Positions 1-12,965 of a stretch of 64,000 bases of DNA are shown here, in pieces (position 1 is the stretch's first letter; each line of letters opens with the position of its first letter). The notes under the pieces are model-generated. The model saw only the letters and a list, made by a program, of their open reading frames with translations, had not been told where the DNA came from and ran no database searches. The DNA is from Xiphydria camelus. Taxonomy: Eukaryota > Arthropoda > Insecta > Hymenoptera > Xiphydriidae. Both the position numbers and the translations under genes were made by a program. Location: positions 18,438,778 through 18,502,777 of the forward strand of contig OY783194.1 in NCBI GenBank assembly GCA_963678675.1. The letters are read 5' to 3'.

Positions 1-2288
<2,288 letters not shown>

Positions 2289-3960
2289 CTTTTCCAAGCT
2301 ACTGTCACCTTTAGTCATTTCTTTACGGGCGTTGGAACCTTTATCACCTTTTCGCCTTTTCGTTTTCATTTTTACAATCTAACAATTCATTTTTTTTCTA
2401 ATTACTTAACAGACTGCATACATATTTACGTGATTCCAAACTATTATCGACGGTCATTTAAGGTAGTTCCTCCGCGACGACCTCAACCAAAAGTTACATA
2501 CCATATTCATGTTTAAAATATTGATAATTGGTTTAATTAGTAGTAAATAAAATTAAAAACTACGCAATATTAACTCGGTACTAATAGATAAAACGATGGA
2601 TATCATTTATTGCCGTAAAATATATTCTATATTGTGTTTTTGATCTACCATTGCCAGTAAACTTTTTGCCGGGATTGTCCGGGCTTTGCCCCAATACACG
2701 AAATAGCTTGTATATACAGACGACGCACTCTTCTGTGTGCGTATGAGCGACGATCGTGGCTCGCTGTTCCGTTCCCCCTCCACGCACTCGTTCGTTTGCA
2801 GGCCTTGCAGATATATGCTATACGACCAAAATTGTGAGGGCTTCTCATGGTTATATCTTGGAAACTAGATGGTGAATCATTTTCATTTTTTTCACATTAT
2901 TCGTGATATCCTATTCTACCTTATCCTCGTTTTTTATCAACTTCTTAATTTTAGTTTTGGCGGTAGGATTAATGACGTATTGTTTTCCCCATCATAACGT
3001 ATCTGTTACGTGTAAATCAAGCCAACTTCAAGTGTAAATATCTCAGGTTTGGGGTGGTCGCACTTATTTAAATTACACAGATGTTTGGATAATGCATTAA
3101 ATAAAATATATGTCAAATTTCAACCATATTCCTTAATTCAACAATCTCGTGGAGGTACTACCTTAATAGTTATAAGAAATGTCGCGTGATAGCGGTAGGT
3201 ACAATTTATATTTTCTACTTAGACGGCGGTATAGGTTATGCGTACATTTTAATTTATGGCTATCGGTCAGCTATTGAAGAGACAGAAAAAGAAAGAGAAC
3301 GAATCTATCTTTATCTCTCTACCATATATATTCAACGTCTTACTATGCTTACTTCAATCTTCTCATAAAAAAATATAATCAATTGGGATGTAGTAGGTAC
3401 CTACACTTAAACTTTTCCTGATGGAAAAATTCTCTGACAGATTTTTGAAAAACTCGGACTTTTTCCGACTCTGTAGTAATTGGAATATTGGAACATAGAG
3501 GTACAATATCATTTAATATTTATCGTTATTCGTTAGGTTCCCACAATGACACAAGTTCGTGGTATTCACTGACTGCTTCACCGGACTCTCCGTGGTTCCA
3601 GGAGGGATACCAACATCGAAGACACAAGTTTTATCGTATTACAATAATTTTAATATCTTCTTATTAAATAGGAATAACATTGTCTCGAATAGTATTACGT
3701 ATTCCTACAATGAGCCTGTATACTAAGCAATAAGTTTTTCCGGATGACAACACTTCTTAAGGGAAATGCCACTTTTATTACCGAAAGCCACGTGTTCAAG
3801 CACGTGATCGTGACTAGGGATTATATGTATATTTTCCGAGCTGTCATTTTTTAAGTCTTATGTCGCGAATGGACTATATTTTCAGAGAAGTATCAGAATT
3901 TGTCAGAGAAAGGCAGAAAATGTCGAGAAATATCTACTTTTCTTTCATGCACAAACAATA
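2289..3960. other. AT-rich probable intron, no gene seen
   Basis: AT-rich sequence with no convincing coding signal. I looked for the Csp J-domain (HPD motif) exon here and did not find it. Short open frames at 2581-2848 and 3186-3368 have no recognisable composition. Confidence 0.6.
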
Positions 3961-4414
3961 GGGTCATCCCGTCAATTTTTTTTTCTCGGATTATGAAAGT
4001 TCAGGAAAAATTAAAATACCCCTATTTTTTTTTGTTTTTCAAATTTATTCCTCCTAATACGCGAAAAAAATGGAAATTAATAAGAAAATTAAAAAGTGCG
4101 CCTTCATATGACGTCTTATATCCCGCCCCTTTGATTGCTTAGAAAGCGACGAAAGCCGTGATTGGTTACGAATGTAAACAAACGCCAAATACCATTCGAC
4201 GCTTGCCGAAAACACATGCGCGCAGTGCGTTCGACGTTGGGATATATCACGTCACATCCGGTGCGAAATTTAAGATTGAAGATTTTCATATTTTACGCTC
4301 TCCTACTTGCAACAATCAACAAAATCGTTTTTTTTTTGATGAGAGAATCTTATTACGTTTCAGTTTCCGAATGCAATTATTATTTTTATAAAATTGTGAT
4401 GGGCGGGATGACCC
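3961..4414. mobile_element. Putative MITE with GGGTCATCCCG terminal inverted repeats
   Basis: The ends at 3961 (GGGTCATCCCG) and 4404-4414 (CGGGATGACCC) are exact inverted repeats of 11 bases. The flanks on both sides are a different, A/T-rich sequence with repeated 'cagaat' words (tcagaatttgtcag), which looks like one older repeat split by this insertion. No clear target duplication is visible. Short open frames inside (4158-4434) are not recognisable. Confidence 0.45.
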
Positions 4415-5210
4415 CATTTTCTGAAAAAGTTTAATAAACACTGACTAATAAATATCAGGAAAAATCTGTAAAATAATTTTCAGAAAATGACCGAATTTTA
4501 GTTGGTCAGAATTTTTCCAGAATTTGTCAGAATTTGCTCAGATGTTTATCAGAATTTTTTAACTCGAGTTTATCACAATTTTTTACACTCTGTATATATC
4601 TATTCACATTCGGACGAATATATTAGGGTTACATAAAATCGTATTAATTTTCAATGCAGCAATTCATAAGGCCGTCATTCACCAATTGGTAATTCGTTCC
4701 TTGGTAGTCACTCTAATCATATCTAATAAGGATATTCTTCATAGGCACTTTTTAGTCATTTTTCTGACTACAACTACTAAATTCACTTTTTTGAATACGG
4801 TAAATCACTACTAGCCCTGCAATCGCAAAAAGCCTGCACAATAATACGTGCGTCCTCTAGATTAGTGTACCTATTAATGCATCCGTAAATACGATTTGAA
4901 GTCATAATAATTGTATTCAAATCATTATTTTTAATAAAATCTACTATTCGGCAGATTTTTACGATGATGTCGAAAAGAAACCCGTTTCACAAACAAGCGT
5001 CGAGCAGTATCATGTGCGTGAAAGCAGTAAAATCTAGAACCTCGAATAGTTCATTCGAAAATGAAACCAAATTGTTAACTCTTACATAGTCTATTTCTTT
5101 TCAATTATATTATTTAATCATATTAGTTACATTATAACTTATTCCTGGTATCAGATGATCATACATTTTTAATAAATGAATAATTAAGTTAAAGCGCAGT
5201 AATAGGTGCA
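4415..5210. other. AT-rich probable intron, no gene seen
   Basis: The first ~200 bases are rich in 'cagaattt' words and mirror the sequence just left of 3961. The rest holds no recognisable feature. Confidence 0.55.
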
Positions 5211-5212
5211 TA

Positions 5213-6289
5213 TGGGTCATTCTCACGAAAAGCAGACCTTTCTTGTCCGCCCATACAGAATTCAACACTGTTATATGTATTATAGAAAACTAAAAACCAA
5301 TTATCAATTTTAGGATATTTGCAAAGTAAGTAGAATAATGTTTAATTGCAATCACTCAAAAATTTTTCTTCAATCTTCATGAAAATTAAGGAATTGTACT
5401 AACTCGTCTTGTCCGCCAAAACAATCTCACCTCCGTTACTTTCTTGTTAAAATACTATAAATCTCGTAAATACTGCTCCATCTATTCAGGATGTGCGAAA
5501 AGGTATCAATTTATATGTATTGACGATTCAGTAATGTTAAAATTATTGGTAAATCTTGAAATGGTTTGTGATAATTTCATAAAACAGGTTTAGGAAAGAT
5601 ATTTGTTCAAGATCATTCCTCACTTCCGTTAGTACATTATAAGAAGACATTATTTATTTAATTTGCTTGTTGACCTGGAGATAAGTAGAACACATCTACA
5701 AGTTTCTTTAACACCACGCGTACTTTTGATAACCTCAAAATGCTTTACTGTGTAACGGAAATTATCAAAATTTCTCACTTCCGTGAACCTCACCTCAGTG
5801 AGTACTTCTGTTCAAAAATGTTTAACTGACCAAACTCTCTCCAGTGCAGATCGAAGCACTTAATCTTAATGATACTCCTAACTGCTGGATCCTCCTCGAG
5901 CTCTAGAAGTAGAGTAGCATGCGGCAAAAAGATTAGAAAAAAGAATAGAGCCAAACTAAATTTACAAATTAAGTATCTTCAAAATAAATTACGTAAAGCA
6001 GAAAGACGAGCAAGAAAATATAAAGCAAGAGCTGAACGACTAAAAAAACCATACAAAAAGATAATTCCACGAACAAAAGTGAATAATTTGGTCAGTGTCT
6101 CATCTCCGTGAAATTCAATTTTAACTTTTTTGTTAATTTGTGCTTAAATATTATCTACCATCTCGGAAATGTAGTTGTATGATGAAAGATTAATTTTACG
6201 GATTTGAAAAAGGAAAATCTAAAATTTTTCCATGAAATTTTTTTTTTTAATTAGAACTGAAATAGTCTGCTTTTCGTGAGAGTGACCCA
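5213..6289. mobile_element. DNA transposon remnant with ~25-bp TIRs and TA target duplication
   Basis: Terminal inverted repeats read TGGGTCAYTCTCACGAAAAG at both ends (5213 onward and, inverted, ending at 6289) and extend five more bases to GCAGAC. Both ends are flanked by TA (5211-5212 and 6290-6291), which fits a TA duplication. The element is 1.08 kb and holds one short lysine/arginine-rich open frame (5869-6111). It is too short to encode a full transposase, so it is probably a deletion derivative of an unidentified superfamily. Confidence 0.75.
5869..6111 (+). CDS. Short basic coiled-coil-like ORF inside the TIR element
   Basis: An 80-codon open frame lies in the 5213-6289 element and ends with TGA just before AT-rich sequence. 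After a serine-rich start the protein is very basic, with leucines and lysines/arginines in a heptad-like pattern at about residues 28-60, which suggests a DNA-binding or coiled-coil segment. I do not recognise the family. It may be an exon or remnant of the element's transposase; the serine-rich beginning could equally be out of frame. Confidence 0.35.
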   Translation: MILLTAGSSSSSRSRVACGKKIRKKNRAKLNLQIKYLQNKLRKAERRARKYKARAERLKKPYKKIIPRTKVNNLVSVSSP

Positions 6290-6622
6290 TACGCAATAAT
6301 ACCCACACTCACATCTTTTACGCAATTTCAAAACTGCTCCTATTTTAGGCAAAATCAAATACACAGTTTAGCTCCTTTAATTGAAAAACTACGCTGCGTT
6401 AAGCGATCCGACGATATCGATACTATCACAATATTGGATTGGGTATCGCGAGTTGTTTGAAAATCCTTTTCACTTTCTCATATGTAATTAAATGTAATTA
6501 TAATGAAAAGCAATTTGTTTCTCATTTTAGAATATCTCATCATGTATTACTTTCCCTTATATACGATAGTCCACTGCATCTATACATATAATCGATATAA
6601 ATTTGTATTTGTTGTATTTCAG

Positions 6623-6775
6623 TTTAAGGAGATAAACAGGGCACACACAATACTAACTGATTTAACCAAACGTAACATATATGACAATTATGGATCCCTC
6701 GGCCTTTACGTTGCTGAACAATTTGGAGAAGAAAATGTCAATGCTTACTTTGTTGTTACTTCAACCTGGTGCAAG
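6623..6775 (+). CDS. Csp: Cysteine string protein, exon covering end of J domain and linker
   Basis: Csp (DNAJC5) is a synaptic-vesicle DnaJ co-chaperone that works with Hsc70 in presynaptic protein folding. This 51-codon phase-0 exon lies between an acceptor (ttgtatttcag) and a donor (AAG/gtatga). It encodes the conserved stretch after the HPD motif: FKEINRAH, then [20 protein letters not shown], then [10 protein letters not shown] and a tryptophan-containing end, nearly identical to known animal CSPs. The reading frame continues without a break into the cysteine-string exon at 7107. The upstream exon with HPD is not in the window. The exon is unbroken, so the gene is probably functional. 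Confidence 0.93.
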
Positions 6776-7106
6776 GTATGAGCAATTTTAAAAAAAAGTA
6801 TATAAATACATTATCAAACGGCATATTCGAGTATTAACCACGAAAAATGGGCGTAATGTCACCGTAACGCGTTATCCAATAATGAGTCGATTCCAATACA
6901 TTAAGTTCTCTTTCCACTATACTACCACTTCGTTTGATTTTCTTTAAAGTCAAATATGTAGAAGTGGGGAAAGGGGGCACGTCTGCAAGAGCCGGCTCGA
7001 TATTGGCTGTTGAATTCTGGGACGATCACGCGTATTTCCCTGATCGATGCTTAAATACGCTGTATAAACGAAAGTATATTTCCTGATGGCATAAAATATT
7101 TTTTAG

Positions 7107-7238
7107 GTACTTTTGTTAGCCTGTGGGCTACTAAGCGGATGTTACTGCTGCTGCTGTTGTTGCTGCTGCTGTAACTTCTGCTGCGGCAAATGCAAACCAA
7201 CACCACCAGAGGACAGTGGCGCGTATCATAATCTACAG
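7107..7238 (+). CDS. Csp: Cysteine string protein, cysteine-string exon
   Basis: This is a 44-codon exon between acceptor (attttttag) and donor (CAG/gttagt), phase 0 at both ends. It encodes a hydrophobic [11 protein letters not shown], then the diagnostic cysteine string (a run of nine cysteines after CY), NFCCGKCKP, and a tail ending in SGAYHNLQ. In CSP the string is multiply palmitoylated and anchors the protein to vesicle membranes. Length and order match the family. The next exon found is about 34 kb away at 41169. Confidence 0.95.
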
Positions 7239-7701
7239 GTTAGTACCTATTTTATTTCACAATTCAGATTCTTTATGGCGGGGTCGTAATCATAAGCAAT
7301 GTCACTATTAATTGAAAAATCTTCAGGCGGTAATCCGTTATTTTATATTTAGTTTATGGCTAGTAACTATTGAGAAAGCGCAATGATTTATTAATTTGAT
7401 TATTAAGGTCCACATTCAAAAAGTCTCATGACTTTCGGTCATTCGAGTTCATCGACCGAGTGTAATTACAATTTTTATCTTTGCTGGTGGCTCGATCTCG
7501 TCGTTAAATAAGTTTATGGATATTCTCTAGGTATTATCAGGGTATCTAAAACTATCGAAGATATTGTAAAATACTGCACATTTGTGGAATTTTTATTTTC
7601 CTTACTAGAATTGCAGTTTTTAAATCAAAATCTGACTTAGGAGACCTTGATTCTATAAGAATGTTGTTCTGTAGTGTAATGTGTAAATTATAATATCCTG
7701 T

Positions 7702-7766
7702 AAAGAGACACGGGTGCTGCGATGCTGCGATGAACGAACATGCCGCGAGACACTACCGTGTCTCTT
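7702..7766. repeat. Short hairpin repeat, AAGAGACACGG family (copy 1)
   Basis: A ~65-bp inverted repeat with ends AAGAGACACGG and CCGTGTCTCTT. A second copy with an extra GC-rich middle is at 52054-52141 and shares the inner words 'gaacatgccgcgagacacta'. This is a small MITE or hairpin family. Confidence 0.6.
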
Positions 7767-7806
7767 GATTTCACGTTCCCAAAGTTCGGTTTTCAGGTAT
7801 ATAAAG

Positions 7807-8736
7807 GGTGTATCACGTAACTTAATCACCTCAAATATCACGGCAGTTTTTGATGATACGAAAAAGTATTGAGAGGAAAAATTGTTCGATACAAAGGGGC
7901 AAATACTGTTATTAGAAAAGAATTATTTTCTAATTAGTCTTTTTCAAGATATCAAGGTCATCGATATTATTTTAAATGGGTCGACATATTTTCATTACCA
8001 TAGTCTTGTAGCTTATAAGAGGACAAATTCAGCAAGTGTTAATATGATGACCTTCACTTGACCTTGAACGAGAAGAATCACGAAATGCGTGCCATGAAAT
8101 CTAATACTTATCGAAGACGATAAATGAATGAATTTCAATGTCATTGGGATTGTGTGAAATGTTATTGTTTCTGATGCTTATAAACAAACCTCCGAGGTAT
8201 CTTGTTCCGTCAGGAAGGAAAAAGTAAGGATCGGTCCGGTTTGGAAACTCGAGAGAGTCGAAACTCTTTGAGCGCACGTGATCACAGAAAATCTTAAGAG
8301 AACTAAACTTAGAAATACGCGTGGTTTACACTATTCGATGCGCACAGAAGTTAATGGCGCTCATTTTTAACACCTTTTAAAATAAATGTTCTGCACTAAA
8401 GCACAAAAATCATTCATTTATCGTCTTCGAACAAGTATTGGAATTCATGGCACGCATTTCGTGATTCTTCTCGTTCAAGGTCAAGTGAAGGTAATCATAT
8501 TAACAGTTCCTTAATTTGTCCTCTTATAAGCTACAAGACTGTGGTAATGAAAATATGTCGACCCATTTAAAATAATATCGATGACCTTGATATCTTGAAA
8601 AAAACTAATTCGAAAATGATTCTTTTCTAATAACAGTATTTGCCCCTTTGTATCGAACAATTTTTCCTTTCAATACTTTTTCATATCATCAAAGACTGCC
8701 GTGATATTTGAGGTGGTCAAGTTAGGAGAAACACCC
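7807..8736. mobile_element. Foldback element with long arms (AGGGTGTNTC ends)
   Basis: Arms of about 240 bp at ~7807-8060 and ~8480-8736 are near-perfect reverse complements; both include the words caaatatcacggcag and gtcgacccatttaaaataat. The tips read AGGGTGTATCACG and AGGGTGTTTCTCC and sit one base inside TA on each side, which fits a TA target. The middle (~8060-8480) also holds inverted copies of a sequence on caring 'cacgaaatgcgtgccatgaa'. No open frame is present, so it is non-autonomous. Confidence 0.8.
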
Positions 8737-8739
8737 TGT

Positions 8740-8938
8740 AGAGTGTCCATTCAGCTTTTAAGCTTTATTCGACTTATGTGTTTAGTGTTAGCGTGGGTAT
8801 TATTGAGTGTAGCAATTTACGCTTTGGATATTGGTATATAGAGTGTCCATTCAGCTTTTAAGCTTTATTCGACTTATGTGTTTAGTGTTAGCGTGGGTAT
8901 TGTTGAGAGTGTAGCAATTTACGCTTTGGATATTGACA
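8740..8938. repeat. Tandem duplication of a ~99-bp unit
   Basis: The segment starting 'gagtgtccattcagctttta' at about 8740 is repeated from about 8840 with only a few differences (one inserted 'ga' in the second copy). It abuts the right tip of the foldback element. Confidence 0.9.
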
Positions 8939-9780
8939 TTAAGGAGAAGTATGGATTAATAAAACACAAGATCACACGAAACTATTCGACAGGATGAAAA
9001 CGTTTTTTCACCTCTATGTTATTGTGGGCACTGTGCCAAGTGTCTACAGTATACAGGGTGAGTCATCTAAGATCCAGGATTCGTATAAAACTTAAAACAA
9101 CCAATAGCAAATTACCTCATTAATTTCCCTCTGTGTAGATACATTTCTCTCTTTATGGGATATCCAACGGCCTTCCGCTCACCTCGGTCGAGTTGTGCTG
9201 ATAGATGTCGGTTGGTTGGTAGCCTGTTATTAGTCTCTTTAAGCTGCACATTAATCCTGCATCTTAGATTACTCACCATGTATATAGAAGTACTGGTTAA
9301 AAGTGTTTCTGATGTCTTATATGTTAAAAAGAGTGCACTTAAAGTCTACCCCAGTCCGCGCAGTGCAATGTGATCATTTAAACTGTGTAGAATTTAATGG
9401 GCTTATGCAGAATGAAATCAAAAGCTAACGAGAGAAAAATATGTTTTCCAAGCAAGGTCGATGATTCTCGCGGATCAGTTTTATGACTATAAATAACACA
9501 GCCCAACAAAATAAAATTTTTGTTTTGGTGCCGAAAAACTGAAACCTAATTTTGAATATATTTGATGCGCTGATTCCAAAAATACTTGGCTTTTTTCCAT
9601 AACAGCTCTAGTTTTTGAGATACAGGCTAATAATTGATTTTCGTTTTGGTAAAAGGCACAAATAATAATAATTGCAGCTTTACAGGTCTAAATTGAAAAG
9701 TATACCTACCTAACTACATTAACAATTAATTAGGTAAACAGAGTTTTTGGTATTATTCTTCGTGACCGTAAATTTTAGGC

Positions 9781-9784
<4 letters not shown>
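8939..9784. other. Intronic sequence, no gene seen
   Basis: It contains a single repeat-end-like motif 'tacagggtgagtcatc' near 9053 without a visible partner. The open frame at 9155-9373 is not recognisable. Confidence 0.5.

Positions 9785-9858
<74 letters not shown>
9785..9858. repeat. (CA)37 microsatellite
   Basis: An uninterrupted dinucleotide run of CA. Confidence 0.98.
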
Positions 9859-9859
<1 letters not shown>

Positions 9860-10034
9860 CATACCGACCTAACCCCCACCACGAACTAACCCGCCCCTAT
9901 TACGTCGTGCCGAATAGCCATACCTGGTTCAGTTTACAATTATTGTGTGCATCTGTGCACTTGTGGTCTCAGTGTGTTTTCGTTTTCATCGTTCTGTAAA
10001 ACAGTTAATTAAGACAATGGCGTCCACAAGCAGA

Positions 10035-10433
10035 CGTAGTTGTGTGAATCACTCCGACGTTTTTTGTTATACAGGATCTTTAATCCCAAGCGCAACAGAT
10101 TTGAATTTCCCTGACATTTGATTTCGGTAGTGTGTGGATGGTGCTCGAGTCATTTAGGGCCGAATGTATAAACGCGGTGAACTGTAGTTCAGCTTGAAAT
10201 GTGGATCGAGCGTTGTTTTTTTATATTTTGTGTGACACAAAATATACCAAAACGACGCTCGATCCACATTTCAAGCTGAACTACAGTTCACCGCGTTTAT
10301 ACATTCGGCCCTAAATGACTCGAGCACCATCCACACACTACCGAAATCAAATGTCAGGGAAATTCAAATCTGTTGCGCTTGGGATTAAAGATCCTGTATA
10401 ACAAAAAACGTCGGAGTGATTCACACAACTACG
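10035..10433. repeat. 399-bp near-perfect palindrome inside a coding fragment
   Basis: The left arm starts CGTAGTTGTGTGAATCACTC and the right arm ends with its complement at 10433. Pairing runs nearly unbroken to the centre near 10234 (tgtgtgacaca). The left arm begins within codons 7-8 of the broken gene at 10017, so the right arm is a mirrored copy of that coding sequence. A hairpin with GGGCC tips (10157-10311) lies at its centre. Confidence 0.92.
10157..10311. mobile_element. Central hairpin MITE with GGGCC tips
   Basis: The hairpin with ends GGGCCGAATGTATAAACGC and complement is flanked by TTA on the left and TAA on the right. These flanks are mirrored, not directly repeated. The tips match the GGCC-type hairpins at 17037, 17167, 33159, 44975, 58089 and 63457. 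Confidence 0.6.
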
Positions 10434-11479
10434 ACTTTGTAAAACGAAGTTATGTTGCGTATTTCGGCGTGCACCGTGGGAGACCAGGATAAAGCTTGGG
10501 CTCCACATGTGGTGTATAAAACATGCGTTGAACATTTGCGACAGTGGATAATTGGAAAGAGAAAGTGCCTAAAGTTTGGAGTACCAATGGTTTGAAGGGA
10601 ACCAAGGAACCATTACGACGACTGTTATTTTTGTGTCGTAAATATCAAAGGCATTAATCTCAACAATAGACTCAAATGGACATATCCTGATCTAGATTCA
10701 GCAAAGAGATCGGTACCGCATTCGGATGAAATCCCCATTCCAATATTCACCAATCTGCCTACACGTTTCAATTAACAAGAACTGAATGATCTCAGTAGAG
10801 ATCCGAACCTCTCTAACCTCTCTGAGTCTTCAGAATTACTTGCCTCCAGATGAAAAGAAAAAAACCTGCTTACACTCTAGGTTCTAATATAACATTCTAA
10901 CAGTCATGATTCAAGGACAACAAAATGTAATTAACGAACCTCTGGTTGCAAGAGATGAAATCATATTTCCACCTTTGCATATGAAGTTGGGACTTATGAA
11001 ACAATTTGTGAAGGCATTAAATCGAGATGGACCTTGTTTTCGATTCTTAACACGTAAATTTCTTGGACTTAGCATAGAAAAATTGAAAGTAGGCATATTT
11101 GATGGTCCTCAGATAAGAAAACTTATAAACGAGCCTCAATTTATCGAATTAATGAACGAGATTGAATCTAATGCTTGGTGCTCATTTGTTAAAGTCGTAC
11201 AAAATTTTCTTGGCAACCATAAAGCAGAGAATGACATTGAATTAGTGGAAAATATGCTGTCTAACTTTTATATTCTCGGTTGTAACACATGAGCATAAAA
11301 GTTCACTATCTCCACAACCACTTAGATCGATTCCCACACAACCTAGGTGATTATAGTGAAGAACAGGGAGAAAGATTTCGTCCTACTAAACGCTATGTTA
11401 GAAAGTCTTACAAATGAAAATTTTTAAGTGATATACCTTAAATGTATATTTATCTACTTTATAATTAAATACTTTACTT

Positions 11480-12242
11480 TGTATTCTTTGAGGGCTGTAG
11501 ACTTCGAAAAAAGAACAGAGAAGATGGAGGGAAAGGTACTGTTGAAAGAATGCATAAAAGAGAAAAGAGAGGGAAAAATTAAGACGAGAACGGCTGGAAA
11601 ATTAGAAATGAGTACCTGAACAGATATGGCTTCAGCCAGGAAGGTCTGGATTGGAACAGAGAGCAAGGAATAGAAGGGGGTGGTAATCTATGGAGGCGAG
11701 ACGAAGATGTACAGAGAAAAACGCAAAGAAATAAGATACGGAGGGCGAGATACAACTGTTCTTACGACGAACTGGGTGCGGACGGGCTCCCGACTTACCT
11801 CCGGGTGGCAGGCAGGGGGGGTAGCCAAAAACTAGTAGCGAGGACGAGGTGCGGGAACCTGGAGACGGTAAACAGGTACTGGCTAGAAGAGGAGGGCAAA
11901 ATTTGTGCAATTTGTAAAAAGAAAGAGGGAACGATAGACCATCTAAGAAGGGAATGTACAGAGCTGGAAGTGACAGAGTTAAGTAGGACGGTGCTATTAC
12001 GGGAGGATGGAAGCACGAAGCAAGTATTATAGATTGGTTAAGGAAAGTGGAAAGAAAGCTGAGAGAAAAGATAAAGAAAAGTAGCATAGGAAAGCAGTGA
12101 GGGTATAGGAGGAGTGAATGCGAAGAAGTAGCATGCATGAGAGGTTGTAATCTAAGAATGACAGAGGAGTATGTAAATAAGTTGCTTGTAAGCAACCAAG
12201 TCCTATTCACGGCCACAAGGCTGAATAAAGATCTATCTATCT
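11480..12242 (+). pseudogene. 5'-truncated LINE, 3' end of reverse transcriptase ORF
   Basis: The plus strand encodes the C-terminal tail of a LINE ORF2: 'YDELGADGLPTYLRV' before 11805 and then, in 11805-12032, a CCHC-type knuckle with spacing C-x2-C-x8-H-x4-C (around CAICKKKEGTIDHLRREC). The element ends in a polyadenylation-like AATAAA followed by GATCTATCTATCT, a simple-repeat tail typical of some insect R1/I-related LINEs. Frames are broken upstream. The 194-aa frame on the minus strand (11632-12216) is an antisense shadow. The RT and endonuclease domains are missing, which fits 5' truncation during target-primed insertion. Confidence 0.72.
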
Positions 12243-12798
12243 AAAATTAATCATTACATTTTGTCCACACGACCTGCTTCACATAGAAAGTGTACATATA
12301 ACTACCGTAAGAATGGGCGTCAGCTTTCCCGAATAACGCTAGCCAATGGTAGATCGGTGGGTTTAATCATTGTTACCCATGAGGAAATGGAGGTCCGATG
12401 CGAGGGAAACAGAAATGGAGCTCGTATAGTCGGATTTAGTAACCAAGTCTTGGCTTGCGTATATCCCAGAAAGCCTACATCCATCCTTGTGGCAGGTGTG
12501 TGTGTGTGTGTGTGTATTTTAAGTACATCTCTCCGTTATTTAAATGTTTTCCATGAAGTATTTCTTTTGTATTGAACAAGCCTTATAATCTAGGCGAGCT
12601 TCCAAAATTTCGTGTTCTTCAACTTTCATCATTTTATATTACCTTAATGCTATAAGCTAACAAAAAGGTGTTGTATATAAAACAATTTCTTATTTGATAA
12701 ATATCGAGAGAAACAATTAATTTTTATAAAAATTATTACTTACACAACATTGCGTTATATAATTTGCATTTCTCAAAGGATGCCATTTTTCATTTTGA
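12243..12798. other. Intronic sequence with short GT repeat, no recognised gene
   Basis: An open frame at 12261-12575 is rich in Arg/Asn at its start but not recognised. A short (GT)n run lies near 12498-12516. Confidence 0.4.
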
Positions 12799-12965
12799 TA
12801 CACTCTTGAGCACATATTGTTGGATCCTATCCATAGTTTACACCTTGCGTCAATCATTCTGATCGACCATACACTTTTGAGCACATATTGTTGAATCCTA
12901 TGTATATTCCGATCAGCAAGAGTATATCCATAGTTTACACCAAGCGTCAATGATTTTGATCGACC
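12799..12965. repeat. Imperfect tandem duplication (~70 and ~97 bp units)
   Basis: Two units share 'gagcacatattgttg', 'atccatagtttacacc' and 'gcgtcaat.at..tgatcgacc'. The second carries a ~27-bp insertion. Confidence 0.8.

Larger units (their letters stand above)
10017..11417 (+). pseudogene. Broken gene of a common insect repeat family, split by a palindrome
   Basis: The N-terminus begins at ATG 10017 with MASTS and a Cys/Asp motif (NHSDVFCY). It is interrupted by the palindrome at 10035-10433 and resumes at about 10434 with an in-frame stretch giving DFVKRSYVAYFG, then DQDKAWAPHVV and a Cys-rich segment. A further in-frame piece (10906-11292) holds PPLHMKLGLMKQFVKAL, and after a frameshift comes HYLHNHLDRFP and SEEQGERF near 11285-11375. 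From memory, this order matches a large uncharacterised protein family found in many insect genomes, probably transposon-related; its function is not known to me. The middle of the protein (between ~10770 and 10900) is deleted, so this copy is dead. Confidence 0.7.

Noticed and set aside
2289..6622. Upstream J-domain exon of Csp
   Set aside because: Searched for HPD-containing coding sequence on the plus strand and found none; it must be left of the window or too diverged to see.
11632..12216. 194-codon open frame on the minus strand
   Set aside because: It lies antisense to the LINE 3' end, whose plus-strand frame has a real CCHC knuckle and a tail with AATAAA; the minus frame has no recognisable domain.
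12261..12575. 104-codon open frame as a gene
   Set aside because: It ends in a GT microsatellite-encoded cysteine/valine run and matches no family I know; kept only as an unexplained spacer.
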